Assembly (NCBI RefSeq): GCF_014649715.1 | Contig: NZ_BMTO01000023.1 | Location: forward strand, 28,149 to 92,148 | Direction of reading: 5' to 3' | Length of the DNA: 64,000 nt | Source of the DNA: Streptomyces lateritius | GTDB lineage: Bacteria > Actinomycetota > Actinomycetes > Streptomycetales > Streptomycetaceae | Part shown: one piece after another, positions 1 to 8,075 of the stretch | Position numbering within the stretch: position 1 is the stretch's first letter | How the letters are laid out: the number at the start of each line of letters is the position of its first letter | Position numbers and translations under genes: made by a program | Notes under the pieces: generated by a model | Told to the model about the DNA's origin: nothing | Database searches by the model: none | Seen by the model: the letters and a program-made list of their open reading frames with translations, nothing else

Positions 1-270
1 CCGTACGAGGAGCGCACGCGCTGGCAGTGTCAGGTCCACCGGATCGTTTCCCGGCTCGGAGATCAGCTGATCGCCGACGCCGGTGAGGCGGCATGGGTCG
101 GCCGCACCCTGCCGACGAAGCAGGGCAGCGTGTGGCTCAACTCCGCCCTCGCCCACCGATGGTTCCGGGCCCGGCTGGGCAAGTGCCTGGGCCACCCCAA
201 CGACGACGACCAGCCGTCCGGTGCACAAGCCCCTGCGACGGCGGATTCCTCTTTGAAGGTGCACGCATGA
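1..270 (+). CDS. casA: Cas8e/Cse1 (CasA), C-terminal part, cut by window start
   Basis: An open frame runs in from the left edge and ends at a TGA at 268-270 that overlaps the ATG of the next gene. The visible 89 residues contain the stretch EERTRWQCQVHRIV and end in an acidic, Ala/Ser-rich tail. Cas8e is the large Cascade subunit that recognises the PAM and recruits Cas3. The call rests on position, directly before cse2 in a type I-E operon, and on the general look of a Cse1 C-terminal helical bundle; the diagnostic N-terminal part is outside the window. cas3 is also expected upstream, outside the window. Confidence 0.8.
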   Translation, partial: PYEERTRWQCQVHRIVSRLGDQLIADAGEAAWVGRTLPTKQGSVWLNSALAHRWFRARLGKCLGHPNDDDQPSGAQAPATADSSLKVHA

Positions 271-977
271 CGACCATCACCACAGCCCCTTCCTCGGTGC
301 GCGAGCAGGTCGCCCGGCTCACTCACCAGCGCATCAGCGAATGGCAGGGCAGATACCTTGCCGACGACGCGAAAGCGGTCGCGGCACTCGCCCGGCTCCG
401 CCGGGGAGCCGGCCGGAACGCCGGCCAGCTGCCCGACCTGTGGGAACTGGTCGACAGCTCACCCCTGCACGAACGGCCGCGCGACGCACGAGCGCTGAGC
501 GAAGGCGAGCTGTCCCGGGCCGAGGAAGCCGTCCACACCGCCCTCACCCTGTGGGCCCTGCACCAGCAGGCGCGCAACACCGGCATGCACCAGCTGCACC
601 GCCGCGAGCTGCCCCGAGGCCTCGGAGCCGCCGTACACCGGCTCATGTCGGCGGGCGAGATCGACGAGCCGCTCCGCAAGCGGCTGGTCCGCGCCGGCAC
701 CGCACCCGATCTGACGACCCTGGCCCAGCGCCTGAGGGACATCGTCGTTCTCCTGCGCCGCGAGGAGGTCCGCCTCGACTACGCACTGCTCGCCGGGCAG
801 CTCTACCAGTGGCAGTGGCCCGGTGGAGCGGACACCGTCCGCACCGAGTGGGGACGCTCCTTCCACGCGTGGCGGGGGGACGACGAGCTGTGGCAGCAGC
901 CGACCGCCGCACCGGCAGACGCCGGCGACGACTCCATCGACACCGAGACCGACACGACCACCAAGGACGCCTCGTGA
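267..977 (+). CDS. casB: Cse2/CasB, Cascade small subunit
   Basis: Encodes 236 residues. Cse2 is the all-alpha small subunit, two copies per Cascade complex, that stabilises the crRNA-target duplex and displaced strand. The start ATG overlaps the cas8e stop (ATGA), which fixes it against longer in-frame starts. The N-terminal region (EQVARLTHQRISEWQ, then LARLRRGAG) and the central LLRREEVRLDYALLAGQLYQWQ segment fit the family. The last 25 residues are an Asp/Thr-rich tail that is probably disordered. The gene is co-translated with cas7e through a GTGA overlap. Confidence 0.93.
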   Translation: MTTITTAPSSVREQVARLTHQRISEWQGRYLADDAKAVAALARLRRGAGRNAGQLPDLWELVDSSPLHERPRDARALSEGELSRAEEAVHTALTLWALHQQARNTGMHQLHRRELPRGLGAAVHRLMSAGEIDEPLRKRLVRAGTAPDLTTLAQRLRDIVVLLRREEVRLDYALLAGQLYQWQWPGGADTVRTEWGRSFHAWRGDDELWQQPTAAPADAGDDSIDTETDTTTKDAS

Positions 978-2161
978 ACCGCATCTTCCTCGACGTGCAC
1001 GCCCTGCAGACCGTCCCGCCCAGCAACCTCAACCGGGACGACACCGGTGCGCCCAAGACTGGCTTGTACGGAGGCGTGCCGCGTGCCCGTGTCTCCAGCC
1101 AGGCGTGGAAGCGCGCCACACGGGAGTACTTCGAGGATGAGCACCTGCTGGATCCGAGCGAGCTGGGCGTGCGGACCAAGAAGGTCGTGGAAGTACTCGC
1201 CGACAGGATCGCCGGCATCGAGCCCGCTCTGGCCGGAGAAACGGCACAGCGGCTGGCCGCGGAGGTCGTCCAGGCCACCGGTCTGAAGATCGAGGTCCCC
1301 AAGCGCAAGGCGGCCGCAGCCAAGGACGGGGAGCCGGACCCGCTGCCCGAGGCCAAGTACCTGATGTTCTTCAGCGCCCGCCAGTTCGACGCACTCGCCC
1401 GGCTCGCCGTCGAGGGCGCCGCGGACATCAAGGCGTTCCTGAAGAACAACAAGGTCCGCGCCAAGCAGCTCGCCGACACCCGCCACTCCGTCGACATCTC
1501 GCTGTTCGGCCGCATGGTCGCCGACATCGCCGACATCAGTGTCGACGCAGCCGTCCAGGTCGCCCACGCCATCAGCGTCCACCGGGTCGAGAACGAGTCG
1601 GACTACTACACGGCCGTCGACGACAAGAACACCGACGCCGAGCCCGGTGCCGGGATGATCGGCACCGTCGACTTCAACTCCGCCACCCTCTACCGGTACG
1701 CGGCGCTCGGCGTGCACCAGCTGGCCGAAAACCTCGGCCAGGGCCTGCGCGACGACGAGCCGCTGACCACACCGGTGCGCCGCGCCGTGGAGGCGTTCGT
1801 CAACGCCTTCGTCGCCTCCCTGCCCAAGGGAAAGATCAACACCTTCGGACACCACACCTTCCCCGACGCGGTCGTCGTCAAGCTCCGCACCACCCGCCCC
1901 ATCAGCTTCGTCTCCGCCTTCGAAGACCCGGTGCGCGGCGACCAGGGCGGCCACGTCCGCGAGGCGTGTGAGCGGCTGGCGGAGTACATCCCGGACATCG
2001 AGCGTGCCTACGGCGACGAAGATTCCACTCTCACCTGGGTGCTCAGGGTCGGCCCGGCCACGCAGAAACTCGGCGGCATCGGTACCGAGATGGACAAGCT
2101 CGGCGAGCTCGTCTCCGCCGTGGGCCAGGCCGTCGCAGAACGCCTGGAGAAGCCCGCATGA
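974..2161 (+). CDS. cas7e: Cas7e (Cse4/CasC), Cascade backbone
   Basis: Encodes 395 residues from a GTG that overlaps the casB stop. Cas7e forms the six-subunit backbone filament holding the crRNA. Near the N-terminus LDVHALQTVPPSNLNRDD and VPRARVSSQAWKRATR are the family signatures (RNA-binding edge and the R-SSQ-WKRA motif). The C-terminal half has GMIGTVDFNSATLYRYA and LPKGKINTFGHHT, also typical. Its stop overlaps the cas5e start (ATGA), so the operon is tightly coupled. Confidence 0.97.
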   Translation: MNRIFLDVHALQTVPPSNLNRDDTGAPKTGLYGGVPRARVSSQAWKRATREYFEDEHLLDPSELGVRTKKVVEVLADRIAGIEPALAGETAQRLAAEVVQATGLKIEVPKRKAAAAKDGEPDPLPEAKYLMFFSARQFDALARLAVEGAADIKAFLKNNKVRAKQLADTRHSVDISLFGRMVADIADISVDAAVQVAHAISVHRVENESDYYTAVDDKNTDAEPGAGMIGTVDFNSATLYRYAALGVHQLAENLGQGLRDDEPLTTPVRRAVEAFVNAFVASLPKGKINTFGHHTFPDAVVVKLRTTRPISFVSAFEDPVRGDQGGHVREACERLAEYIPDIERAYGDEDSTLTWVLRVGPATQKLGGIGTEMDKLGELVSAVGQAVAERLEKPA

Positions 2162-2898
2162 GCGTGCTCACCCTCAGGCTCGCCGGCCCCCTGCAGGCGT
2201 GGGGGGCCTCAGCTAGATTCGTCCGCCGCACCACCGAGTCCGCTCCGACCAAGAGTGGCGTGATCGGCATGCTCGCCGCGGCGAAAGGCATCGACCGGGG
2301 CGACGACGAAGCCCTGAAGCCTCTGGCCGCCCTGCGGTTCGGCGTTCGGATCGACCAGCCGGGCACCCGGCTTCGGGACTTCCAGACCGCTCACCACGGC
2401 ATCACCGGGAAGTCCATGCCGCTGTCCGAGCGGTTCTACCTCGCCGACGCCGTGTTCGTCGCCGCGGTGGAAGGCGAGGCCGACCTCCTCGCCGGCCTTC
2501 ACGCGGCCCTGCGCGCTCCGGTGTACCCGCCGTTCCTCGGCCGCCGCTCCTGCCCGCCTGCCCAACCTGTCGACCTCGGCCTCCATGACGGCCTCGACCT
2601 CCTGCGGGCACTGCACCAGGAGCCGTGGCAGGCCTCAGCCTGGTACCGCAGGCAACACCGCGAGGAGCCCGTGGTGAAGCTGCCCGTTCTGCACGAGGCT
2701 GGCAAGGACGACACCGACACCGAGGTTCTGCGGGATCAGCCGTTGAGCTTCGCCGCCGAGCACCGCCGCCACTCGCTGCGCACCGTCGTGCGCAGGGAGG
2801 TGGCCATCCTCAACCCGTCCGCCGCACCGCGCCGGCACACCACACCGGCAGCGCCCCGGCACGACCCGTTCGCCGCGCTGGAAGAGGAGAGCGCCTGA
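2158..2898 (+). CDS. cas5e: Cas5e (CasD), crRNA 5'-handle binding subunit
   Basis: Encodes 246 residues. Cas5e is a RAMP-fold protein that caps the 5' handle of the crRNA at the foot of Cascade. The N-terminal LRLAGPLQAWGASARFVRRTTESAPTKS stretch and the GVIGMLAAAKGIDR helix are characteristic, and YPPFLGRRSCPPA is the conserved mid-protein loop. The start codon overlaps the cas7e stop and the stop overlaps the cas6e start (TGATG). Confidence 0.97.
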   Translation: MSVLTLRLAGPLQAWGASARFVRRTTESAPTKSGVIGMLAAAKGIDRGDDEALKPLAALRFGVRIDQPGTRLRDFQTAHHGITGKSMPLSERFYLADAVFVAAVEGEADLLAGLHAALRAPVYPPFLGRRSCPPAQPVDLGLHDGLDLLRALHQEPWQASAWYRRQHREEPVVKLPVLHEAGKDDTDTEVLRDQPLSFAAEHRRHSLRTVVRREVAILNPSAAPRRHTTPAAPRHDPFAALEEESA

Positions 2899-3677
2899 TG
2901 TTCCTGACCCGCTTCCGCATGAACACCGCCCGTTCCGGCGCCCGGCGTCTGCTCTCCTCACCCCAGGCGCTGCATGCGGCCGTCATGTCGTCATTCCCCG
3001 ACCTGCTGCCCACCGACGCCCCGGAAGCGGACGGCCCCCGAGTGCTGTGGCGCCTCGACCACCACGCGCGGGCCGAGGCCATGGTCTTCCTCGTCAGCCC
3101 GACCCGGCCCGACCTGACACACATTGTGGAACAAGCCGGGTGGCCGGCCGCAGCAACCCCGGACAACCCTGGCTGGCAGACCCGCCCCTACGCCCCGCTC
3201 CTCGACCGGCTGGCAAAGGGCGACCACTGGAGCTTTCGCCTGACGGCCAACCCCGTCCACCACATCCGCCGCACCGCCGACGAGCCACGTAAACGCACCG
3301 CCCACCTGACCCCCGTACATCAAATGGGGTGGCTGCTGGACCCGAGCCGCCAGGAGCGAGCCGGCTTCCGCATCCTCGAGAAGCCGGACAGCAAACGGCT
3401 CCTGCCCGCTGGAACGACGCACCACAAGCACGACCACCACGGAGACCGATACGAACTGACCGTCCGAGACCAGCGCTCCCTGGCGTTCAACAAAGCCCAG
3501 GCCGACGGGCGACCCGGCAAGAAGCCAGTCAGCCTGGTCACCGTCACCTTCGATGGCCGTCTCGAAATCACCGACCCCGAGCGCATCCGCCGCACCCTCA
3601 CTTCCGGTCTCGGGAAAGCCAAGGCGTACGGCTGCGGCTTGATGACACTGGCGCCCCTGCCGGGCGTGACCCGTTGA
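2898..3677 (+). CDS. cas6e: Cas6e (Cse3/CasE), crRNA-processing endoribonuclease
   Basis: Encodes 259 residues. Cas6e cuts the pre-crRNA at the base of each repeat hairpin and stays bound to the 3' handle. A histidine at residue 26 (in SPQALHAAV) lies where the family has its catalytic His. The C-terminus carries the glycine-rich loop SGLGKAKAYGCGLMTL typical of Cas6 RAMPs. The GC-rich palindromic repeats in the three arrays would form the hairpin it needs. Its stop overlaps the TTG start of cas1e. Confidence 0.96.
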   Translation: MFLTRFRMNTARSGARRLLSSPQALHAAVMSSFPDLLPTDAPEADGPRVLWRLDHHARAEAMVFLVSPTRPDLTHIVEQAGWPAAATPDNPGWQTRPYAPLLDRLAKGDHWSFRLTANPVHHIRRTADEPRKRTAHLTPVHQMGWLLDPSRQERAGFRILEKPDSKRLLPAGTTHHKHDHHGDRYELTVRDQRSLAFNKAQADGRPGKKPVSLVTVTFDGRLEITDPERIRRTLTSGLGKAKAYGCGLMTLAPLPGVTR

Positions 3678-4636
3678 CGACCCCCTCCCAACGCACGGCG
3701 CTCACCCCGCGCGACCTCACCCGCACCGGGGAGCGGCTGTCCTTCGTCTATCTGGAGCGCTGCACAGTCCACCGGGACGCCAACGCCCTCACCGCCACCG
3801 ATGCCGACGGCACGACCCACATCCCGTCAGCAACCATCGGCACCCTGCTCCTCGGCCCCGGCACGCGCATCACCCATCAGGCAATGAGCGTCCTGGGAGA
3901 GACCGGCGCCGCAGTCGCGTGGGTGGGCGAGCAGGGCGTGCGCTTCTATGCCGGGGGCAGGGCCTTAACCCGGTCCTCGGCTCTGGCCGAGGCACAGGCG
4001 GTCCAATGGGCCAACGCCCGTTCACGTCTCGCCGTCGCACGTGCCATGTACCGGCTCAGGTTCCCCGACGAAGACCCGGCAGGGCTGACCCGCCGTGAAC
4101 TCCTCGGCCGGGAAGGCAGCCGGGTCAAGGACTGCTACCGGGCCCAGGCGGCTCGCACCGGAGTCCCCTGGCGCGGCCGCAGGTACATTCCCGGCGACTT
4201 CGGCTCAGGCGACCCGGTCAACCAAGCCATCACCGCCGCAGCACAGTGCATGTACGGCATCGCACACGCCGTCGTCACGTCCCTGGGCTGCAGTCCCGCG
4301 CTCGGCTTCGTCCACTCTGGTCACGAACTCTCGTTCGTTTTGGACATCGCCGACCTGTACAAGACCGAGATCGGCATACCACTCGCCTTCGACATCGCGG
4401 CGCAGACCGAAGAGGACGTCGCCTCACACACCCGACGGGCCCTGCGCGACCGCATCCACAAAACATCCCTGCTCGACCGCTGCGTCGATGACATCAAGCG
4501 CCTGCTGCTTCTGCCCAACGGCTTGGGCATGCCGGCCGCCGACCAGGACATCGTCACACTGCAAAGCGACGGAGACCTGCAAGTCGCCGCCGGCCGCAAC
4601 TACGGCGGAGATGAGGATGAGGCGATGACCTGGTGA
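3674..4636 (+). CDS. cas1: Cas1e, spacer-integration nuclease
   Basis: Encodes 320 residues. A TTG overlapping the cas6e stop is chosen because the LERCTVHRDANAL beta-sheet start of the family follows about 26 residues in, and longer starts read through cas6e out of frame. Cas1 with Cas2 inserts new spacers at the leader end. The metal-binding residues are visible: Glu147 (LLGREGSRVKDCY), His214 (GFVHSGHELSF) and Asp224/Asp227 (FVLDIADLYK). The adaptation genes are therefore apparently intact. Confidence 0.97.
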   Translation: MTTPSQRTALTPRDLTRTGERLSFVYLERCTVHRDANALTATDADGTTHIPSATIGTLLLGPGTRITHQAMSVLGETGAAVAWVGEQGVRFYAGGRALTRSSALAEAQAVQWANARSRLAVARAMYRLRFPDEDPAGLTRRELLGREGSRVKDCYRAQAARTGVPWRGRRYIPGDFGSGDPVNQAITAAAQCMYGIAHAVVTSLGCSPALGFVHSGHELSFVLDIADLYKTEIGIPLAFDIAAQTEEDVASHTRRALRDRIHKTSLLDRCVDDIKRLLLLPNGLGMPAADQDIVTLQSDGDLQVAAGRNYGGDEDEAMTW

Positions 4637-4989
4637 CCGTGATCGTACTGACCAGCTGCCCGCCGGGTCTCAGAGGCTTCTTGACCCGTTGGCTCCTCGA
4701 GATCTCCGCAGGCGTCTTCATCGGCAACCCTTCGGCGAGAATCCGCGACGTGCTGTGGGACGAGGTACAGCAGTACGCCGGCCAAGGCAGAGCCCTGCTC
4801 GCTCACACGACGAACAACGAGCAGGGATACACCTTCCGCACCTTCGACCACGCCTGGCATCCGGTCGACCACGAGGGGCTGACGCTGATCCACCGCCCAA
4901 ATCCAGGAGCAGCCAGATCTGCTGACGACACGGGGCGCAAGACAGGCTGGAGCAAGGCGTCGAAGCGGCGTCGCTTCGGAAAACCATGA
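4633..4989 (+). CDS. cas2: Cas2e, adaptation complex subunit
   Basis: Encodes 118 residues from a GTG overlapping the cas1 stop. The Cas2e core (MTVIVLTSCPPGLRGFLTRW, then EISAGVFIGNPSARIRDVLW) is complete, followed by a Lys/Arg-rich tail (KTGWSKASKRRRFGKP) seen in type I-E Cas2 proteins. It bridges two Cas1 dimers during spacer capture. It is the last gene of the operon and lies 92 bp before array 1. Confidence 0.97.
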   Translation: MTVIVLTSCPPGLRGFLTRWLLEISAGVFIGNPSARIRDVLWDEVQQYAGQGRALLAHTTNNEQGYTFRTFDHAWHPVDHEGLTLIHRPNPGAARSADDTGRKTGWSKASKRRRFGKP

Positions 4990-5030
4990 GGCCAGAAATG
5001 TCCCACACACACCTTTTGCCGATATTTATC

Positions 5031-5081
5031 AAAGTGGCGTTGAATACACGCGCGCCCACCTAAAGCCGCAGGTCGCGAAGA
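5031..5081 (+). promoter_or_regulatory. Leader-proximal motif of CRISPR array 1
   Basis: AAAGTGG (5031-5037), exactly 30 bp, GCAGGTC (5068-5074), two bases, then GAAG and the first repeat. The same arrangement with the same 30-bp spacing stands before array 3 on the other strand. Conservation next to the repeat suggests a site for leader recognition during spacer integration. The surrounding 92 bp (4990-5081) is the AT-richer leader and likely carries the pre-crRNA promoter. Confidence 0.6.
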
Positions 5082-5293
5082 CTGCTCCCCGCACCCGCGG
5101 GGATGGTCCCGCACCCATCCCCGGCGCCACCCTCACGCTCACCTGCTCCCCGCACCCGCGGGGATGGTCCCCCGCGCAACGGGCGCCCCTACCGCCGCCT
5201 CGTCTGCTCCCCGCACCTGCGGGGATGGTCCCATGCCGAGCAGGAGCAGTCCGACGAAGAAGACTTGCTCCCCGCACCCGCGGGGATGGTCCC
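5082..5293 (+). CRISPR. CRISPR array 1, type I-E, 4 repeats and 3 spacers
   Basis: 29-bp repeats at 5082, 5143, 5204 and 5265 separated by 32-bp spacers. Repeats begin CTGCTCCCCGCACCC and end GCGGGGATGGTCCC, with an internal CCCCGC/GCGGGG palindrome. The third repeat has a C-to-T change in the loop and the last begins with T, the usual decay at the distal end. Leader and cas genes are upstream on the same strand, so transcription is rightward. A short array suggests low or recent acquisition. Confidence 0.98.
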
Positions 5294-5503
5294 TGGCTCA
5301 TGTCCGGGACGAGTGTGACCTGCCCTGCGAGACCTCTCCATGCCTCATCCCGTCACGCGGTTGGCCGATATCGGGTGCCTCTTGGGCGGAGGATGGCAAG
5401 AAAGCGACCTGTGAGAAGGGCACCCCGTGAAAGATTGTGTTCCTGCACCGCGGCCGGCGCGGTTACCCGGCCAACCTTCCGCCGCCACTCCCAGGGGGAC
5501 AAA

Positions 5504-5986
5504 TTGCGTGCGCTTAGGCTTCTGAGGACGACAGTAGCGGCTTTGATGATCACAGGCGGACTGGTGGTTGCCGGACCGGCATCCTCTGCTCATGCGTCGG
5601 CGGCAGACTGCTCGGGAAACGCGAACGGCTTTACAGACATCCCGGACAACCGGACGGGGACCGCCGTCAACGGTGGCGCCGTAAGCAACTCCTGGGGCAA
5701 TGCGGCGCACTTCGCCCAGCACTGGGGGTACGTCAACGGCGTGAAGATGGGCTGGGGCTACCTGTCAGCGACCAGTCTGCATGGGGGCATCCGGACCCAA
5801 GTGTGGATGGATGTCAGCAACGATGGCGGCATGAACTGGATTCAGTGCGGCCCCTTCGAGATGTGGGGTAACGGCACTCGTACGACCGCTGCCTATCCGA
5901 TGAGCTTCCTGGCCAGCCGGAAGTTCCGTGTCTGTGCTTCGATCTTGGGCGATCCCAACGAGATTGCCTGCCACAACTGGTGGTAA
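5504..5986 (+). CDS. Small secreted protein, function unknown
   Basis: Encodes 160 residues. A TTG at 5504 is preferred because AGGGGG stands a few bases upstream and it gives a clean signal peptide (LRALRLLRTTVAALMITGGLVVAG) with a cleavage site after SSAHA. The mature part has three or four cysteines (AADCSGN, IQCGPFEMW, FRVCASI, IACHNWW), compatible with disulfides, and many aromatic residues. I do not recognise the family. Longer upstream frames run through CRISPR repeats and are rejected. Confidence 0.7.
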   Translation: MRALRLLRTTVAALMITGGLVVAGPASSAHASAADCSGNANGFTDIPDNRTGTAVNGGAVSNSWGNAAHFAQHWGYVNGVKMGWGYLSATSLHGGIRTQVWMDVSNDGGMNWIQCGPFEMWGNGTRTTAAYPMSFLASRKFRVCASILGDPNEIACHNWW

Positions 5987-7024
5987 GGCGTGAGCGTCGC
6001 CCCGCCACGGGGGCAGGGCTGGACCATGGGGAGTATCTCGCCGTCATATGTCGAAGCACTCAGCGTCCGGGCCGGTGTCTGGCCGACCACGCCGTACGTC
6101 TGGACAACGCCTGGGCCAGACCGCCATACCGAAGCCGGTGGCAAGGACGTATGGCGGTCTACCCGGGGCGGCGCGGGCAAGGGGAAGGCTTCCGGCCTGC
6201 TTGAGCTCGACCCCGCCGGTCAATGGCAGCCTCCGCCCGCTGAGCCCGGTCGACGAAATCGACGGTCATGCTGCGCTCGTACGGCTGCCGCTGACCGGCG
6301 GGGCCGACCGGCAGGTGCCAGCTCCCGTGAGGTGCCCAGGGTCCGTAAGTCTCCGTGGCCGACCGCGCGGGCGACTGCGGCTGCTTCGGGCTTGGGTAAA
6401 AGCGGCTGGCGGCGGGGAGGGGCGCCCGGGGCGATGGTCGGATTGCCGGAATTCCGGGTCGAGTGGGGCGCGGACCGTACCCCCGCCGTCGCTCCTGATC
6501 GAGCGTGAGGGGACCGCGCCGTCCGGCCGTGGCTGATGGGGGCGGGCTGCTGCCGCGCTGTGGCCGGTCCCGGCGTCGCTCTCCAGCGCTGCGGGCATCG
6601 TCGTGGCCGCCCGCCCGGCCGCGGGCTGCGAAGTGGCGTCCGAAATCGCCTAGAAATGTGCTCCGACCAAGTTCATGGGCGCGGCCGTCTCCGCCGCTGT
6701 CCAAGGCAAGGATCGGTACGAGTCGGTGACCACGTACCAGGCATCGCCCCGGGCGAACCGGAGCCGGGCGGCGGCGCCGGGTGAAGACGTACCGGCTCGG
6801 TGCGCTCGACCGGAAGCCCTCCGCAGCGTTCCCCGTGGCGCGACCCCGGCAGGCTGAGCAGATGTCGCTGTTCACCGAGTCCGACGACAAGCAGCTTCTG
6901 CGGAAGCTGTTCGCCCCCGCACTCCGACGGCGCCCGCCAACGCCGACCGCGTCGCCTGACCGGCAGCTGCAAGGTAACCGACAAAGGGCCCACTCGGCGG
7001 GGCCCATCTGGATGCTCTGCTCCG
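5987..7024. other. About 1 kb with only coding remnants
   Basis: No intact gene is convincing here. On the minus strand around 6650-6790 a short stretch reads like real protein (LRFARGDAWYVVTDSYRSLP) but is broken by frame changes and a stop near 6650, and the flanking minus frames are proline/arginine-rich. I take this as a decayed minus-strand gene. The strand, extent and family remain uncertain. Confidence 0.3.
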
Positions 7025-7393
7025 TCAGCTGGACTGGGTGCCAGCACCGACCGGAGCCGCACTCGCGGTGCTGCCCTGTGCTGGTACGGCCGCCGCCGGC
7101 GAAGGCGCTTCCGGCGACGACGCAGCGGCGGGCTTCTTCACGACCTGACGCCGCGACCGCGGCCGCCCTTTCGGCCGCTTGGCCGGTTCCTCGATGCCGA
7201 TCTCCGCCAGCTCCTCCGCGTTCCAGCCACGCGCCTCGGCATCGGCGTACGCCTTGCCGTACGGCTCGTCGAGAGCGGCCAGCTTCGCGAGGAGGTCGGC
7301 ACGCTGGCCCTGGATCTCGGCCAGAGGCTTGATCGCCTCGGCGCGGGCCGCCAGAGCCGCTTCCATCCGTTGCAAGATCTCGTGTGCAGACAT
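7025..7393 (-). CDS. Small charged coiled-coil protein beside the mobilisation genes
   Basis: Encodes 122 residues. The N-terminal two thirds (HEILQRMEAALAARAEAIKPLAEIQGQ) is predicted helical or coiled coil. It is followed by a basic AT-hook-like KRPKGRPRSRR patch and an Ala/Pro/Ser tail. It is divergent from mobC, sharing the 250-bp intergenic region that probably holds oriT. A DNA-binding accessory role in mobilisation is plausible from position only. Confidence 0.6.
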   Translation of the reverse strand: MSAHEILQRMEAALAARAEAIKPLAEIQGQRADLLAKLAALDEPYGKAYADAEARGWNAEELAEIGIEEPAKRPKGRPRSRRQVVKKPAAASSPEAPSPAAAVPAQGSTASAAPVGAGTQSS

Positions 7394-7640
7394 GGGCGCA
7401 TCGTACTGTCATCGTGCCAGTCCGGGCGCGCGTGGACAGAAGAAACGGCTGTCCCGGTGCGCGCTTTTGAGTGCAGGTCAGGGCGCCTACAGGTGGCTAG
7501 AGGCGCTCCCTTAGCCTGCGGTAGCAAGATAGTGCTTACTGGGCCCAGTAAGCGGATCGTCTGGCCGCCCCTCCCGGAGGGTGGACGGCCGGTGATCAAG
7601 GGGTCCGAGCACGGACCGGGGAATACCGGGAGGGGCTGTT
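7394..7640. other. Candidate origin of transfer (oriT)
   Basis: This intergenic region lies directly upstream of mobC and the relaxase, where oriT sits in MobC/MobA-type systems. It contains a perfect 20-bp palindrome at 7534-7553 (arms GCTTACTGGG) and a second, imperfect inverted repeat around 7560-7592 (GGCCG...CGGCC with CCCTCC/AGGGTGG inside). Relaxases nick beside such inverted repeats. The nic site itself is not identified. Confidence 0.45.
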
Positions 7641-8075
7641 GTGGCAGAGCCACCAGCGGATGGAACACGCCAGCGCCCCGCTACGCGGCGGCGCGAGCGA
7701 GAGGCCGGCGGAGCTCGCGAGACACGCATCAAGGTCTCGTACAACGACGACGAACACGCGATCGTCAAAGCGGCCGCCGAACGCGACCGCCAGGCGACAG
7801 CGTCCTGGATCGGACGTGTCGCCCTGGATGTCGCAGAGGAGATCGTCGTGCCGACGCCCGTCAACGCCAAGGCGGTCGTCGGCGAGCTGATCGAGGCAAG
7901 GAAGCAGCTGAAGAGAATCGGGGTCAACTACAACCAGATCGCCAAGGTTTTGAACTCGGAAGGCGAAGTGCCTGGCCCGCAGATGATTGCGGTGCACCAG
8001 GCACTGGTGAGCGCGATCTGCCGCCTGGACGAGGCCACGCTCCAGGTGATGAGGGAGAGAAAGGAGCGGGGGTGA
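7641..8075 (+). CDS. mobC: MobC-like relaxosome accessory protein
   Basis: Encodes 144 residues from a GTG with a GGGAGGGG ribosome site just upstream. The segment TRIKVSYNDDEHAIVKAAAERD resembles a ribbon-helix-helix DNA-binding start. ELIEARKQLKRIGVNYNQIAKVLNSEG is the hallmark MobC motif (RRIGNNLNQIAR-like). MobC proteins bind oriT and help the relaxase melt and nick it. Its stop overlaps the relaxase start (GTGA), indicating translational coupling. Confidence 0.85.
   Translation: MAEPPADGTRQRPATRRREREAGGARETRIKVSYNDDEHAIVKAAAERDRQATASWIGRVALDVAEEIVVPTPVNAKAVVGELIEARKQLKRIGVNYNQIAKVLNSEGEVPGPQMIAVHQALVSAICRLDEATLQVMRERKERG

Noticed and set aside
5225..5503. N-terminal extension of the secreted protein through array 1
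   Set aside because: The extension is translated CRISPR repeat; the TTG at 5504 with AGGGGG and a signal peptide is the better start.
6800..8071. 1013-codon frame including the relaxase
   Set aside because: The first 424 codons are arginine/proline-rich GC artefacts crossing mobC; the GTG overlapping the mobC stop is the real start.
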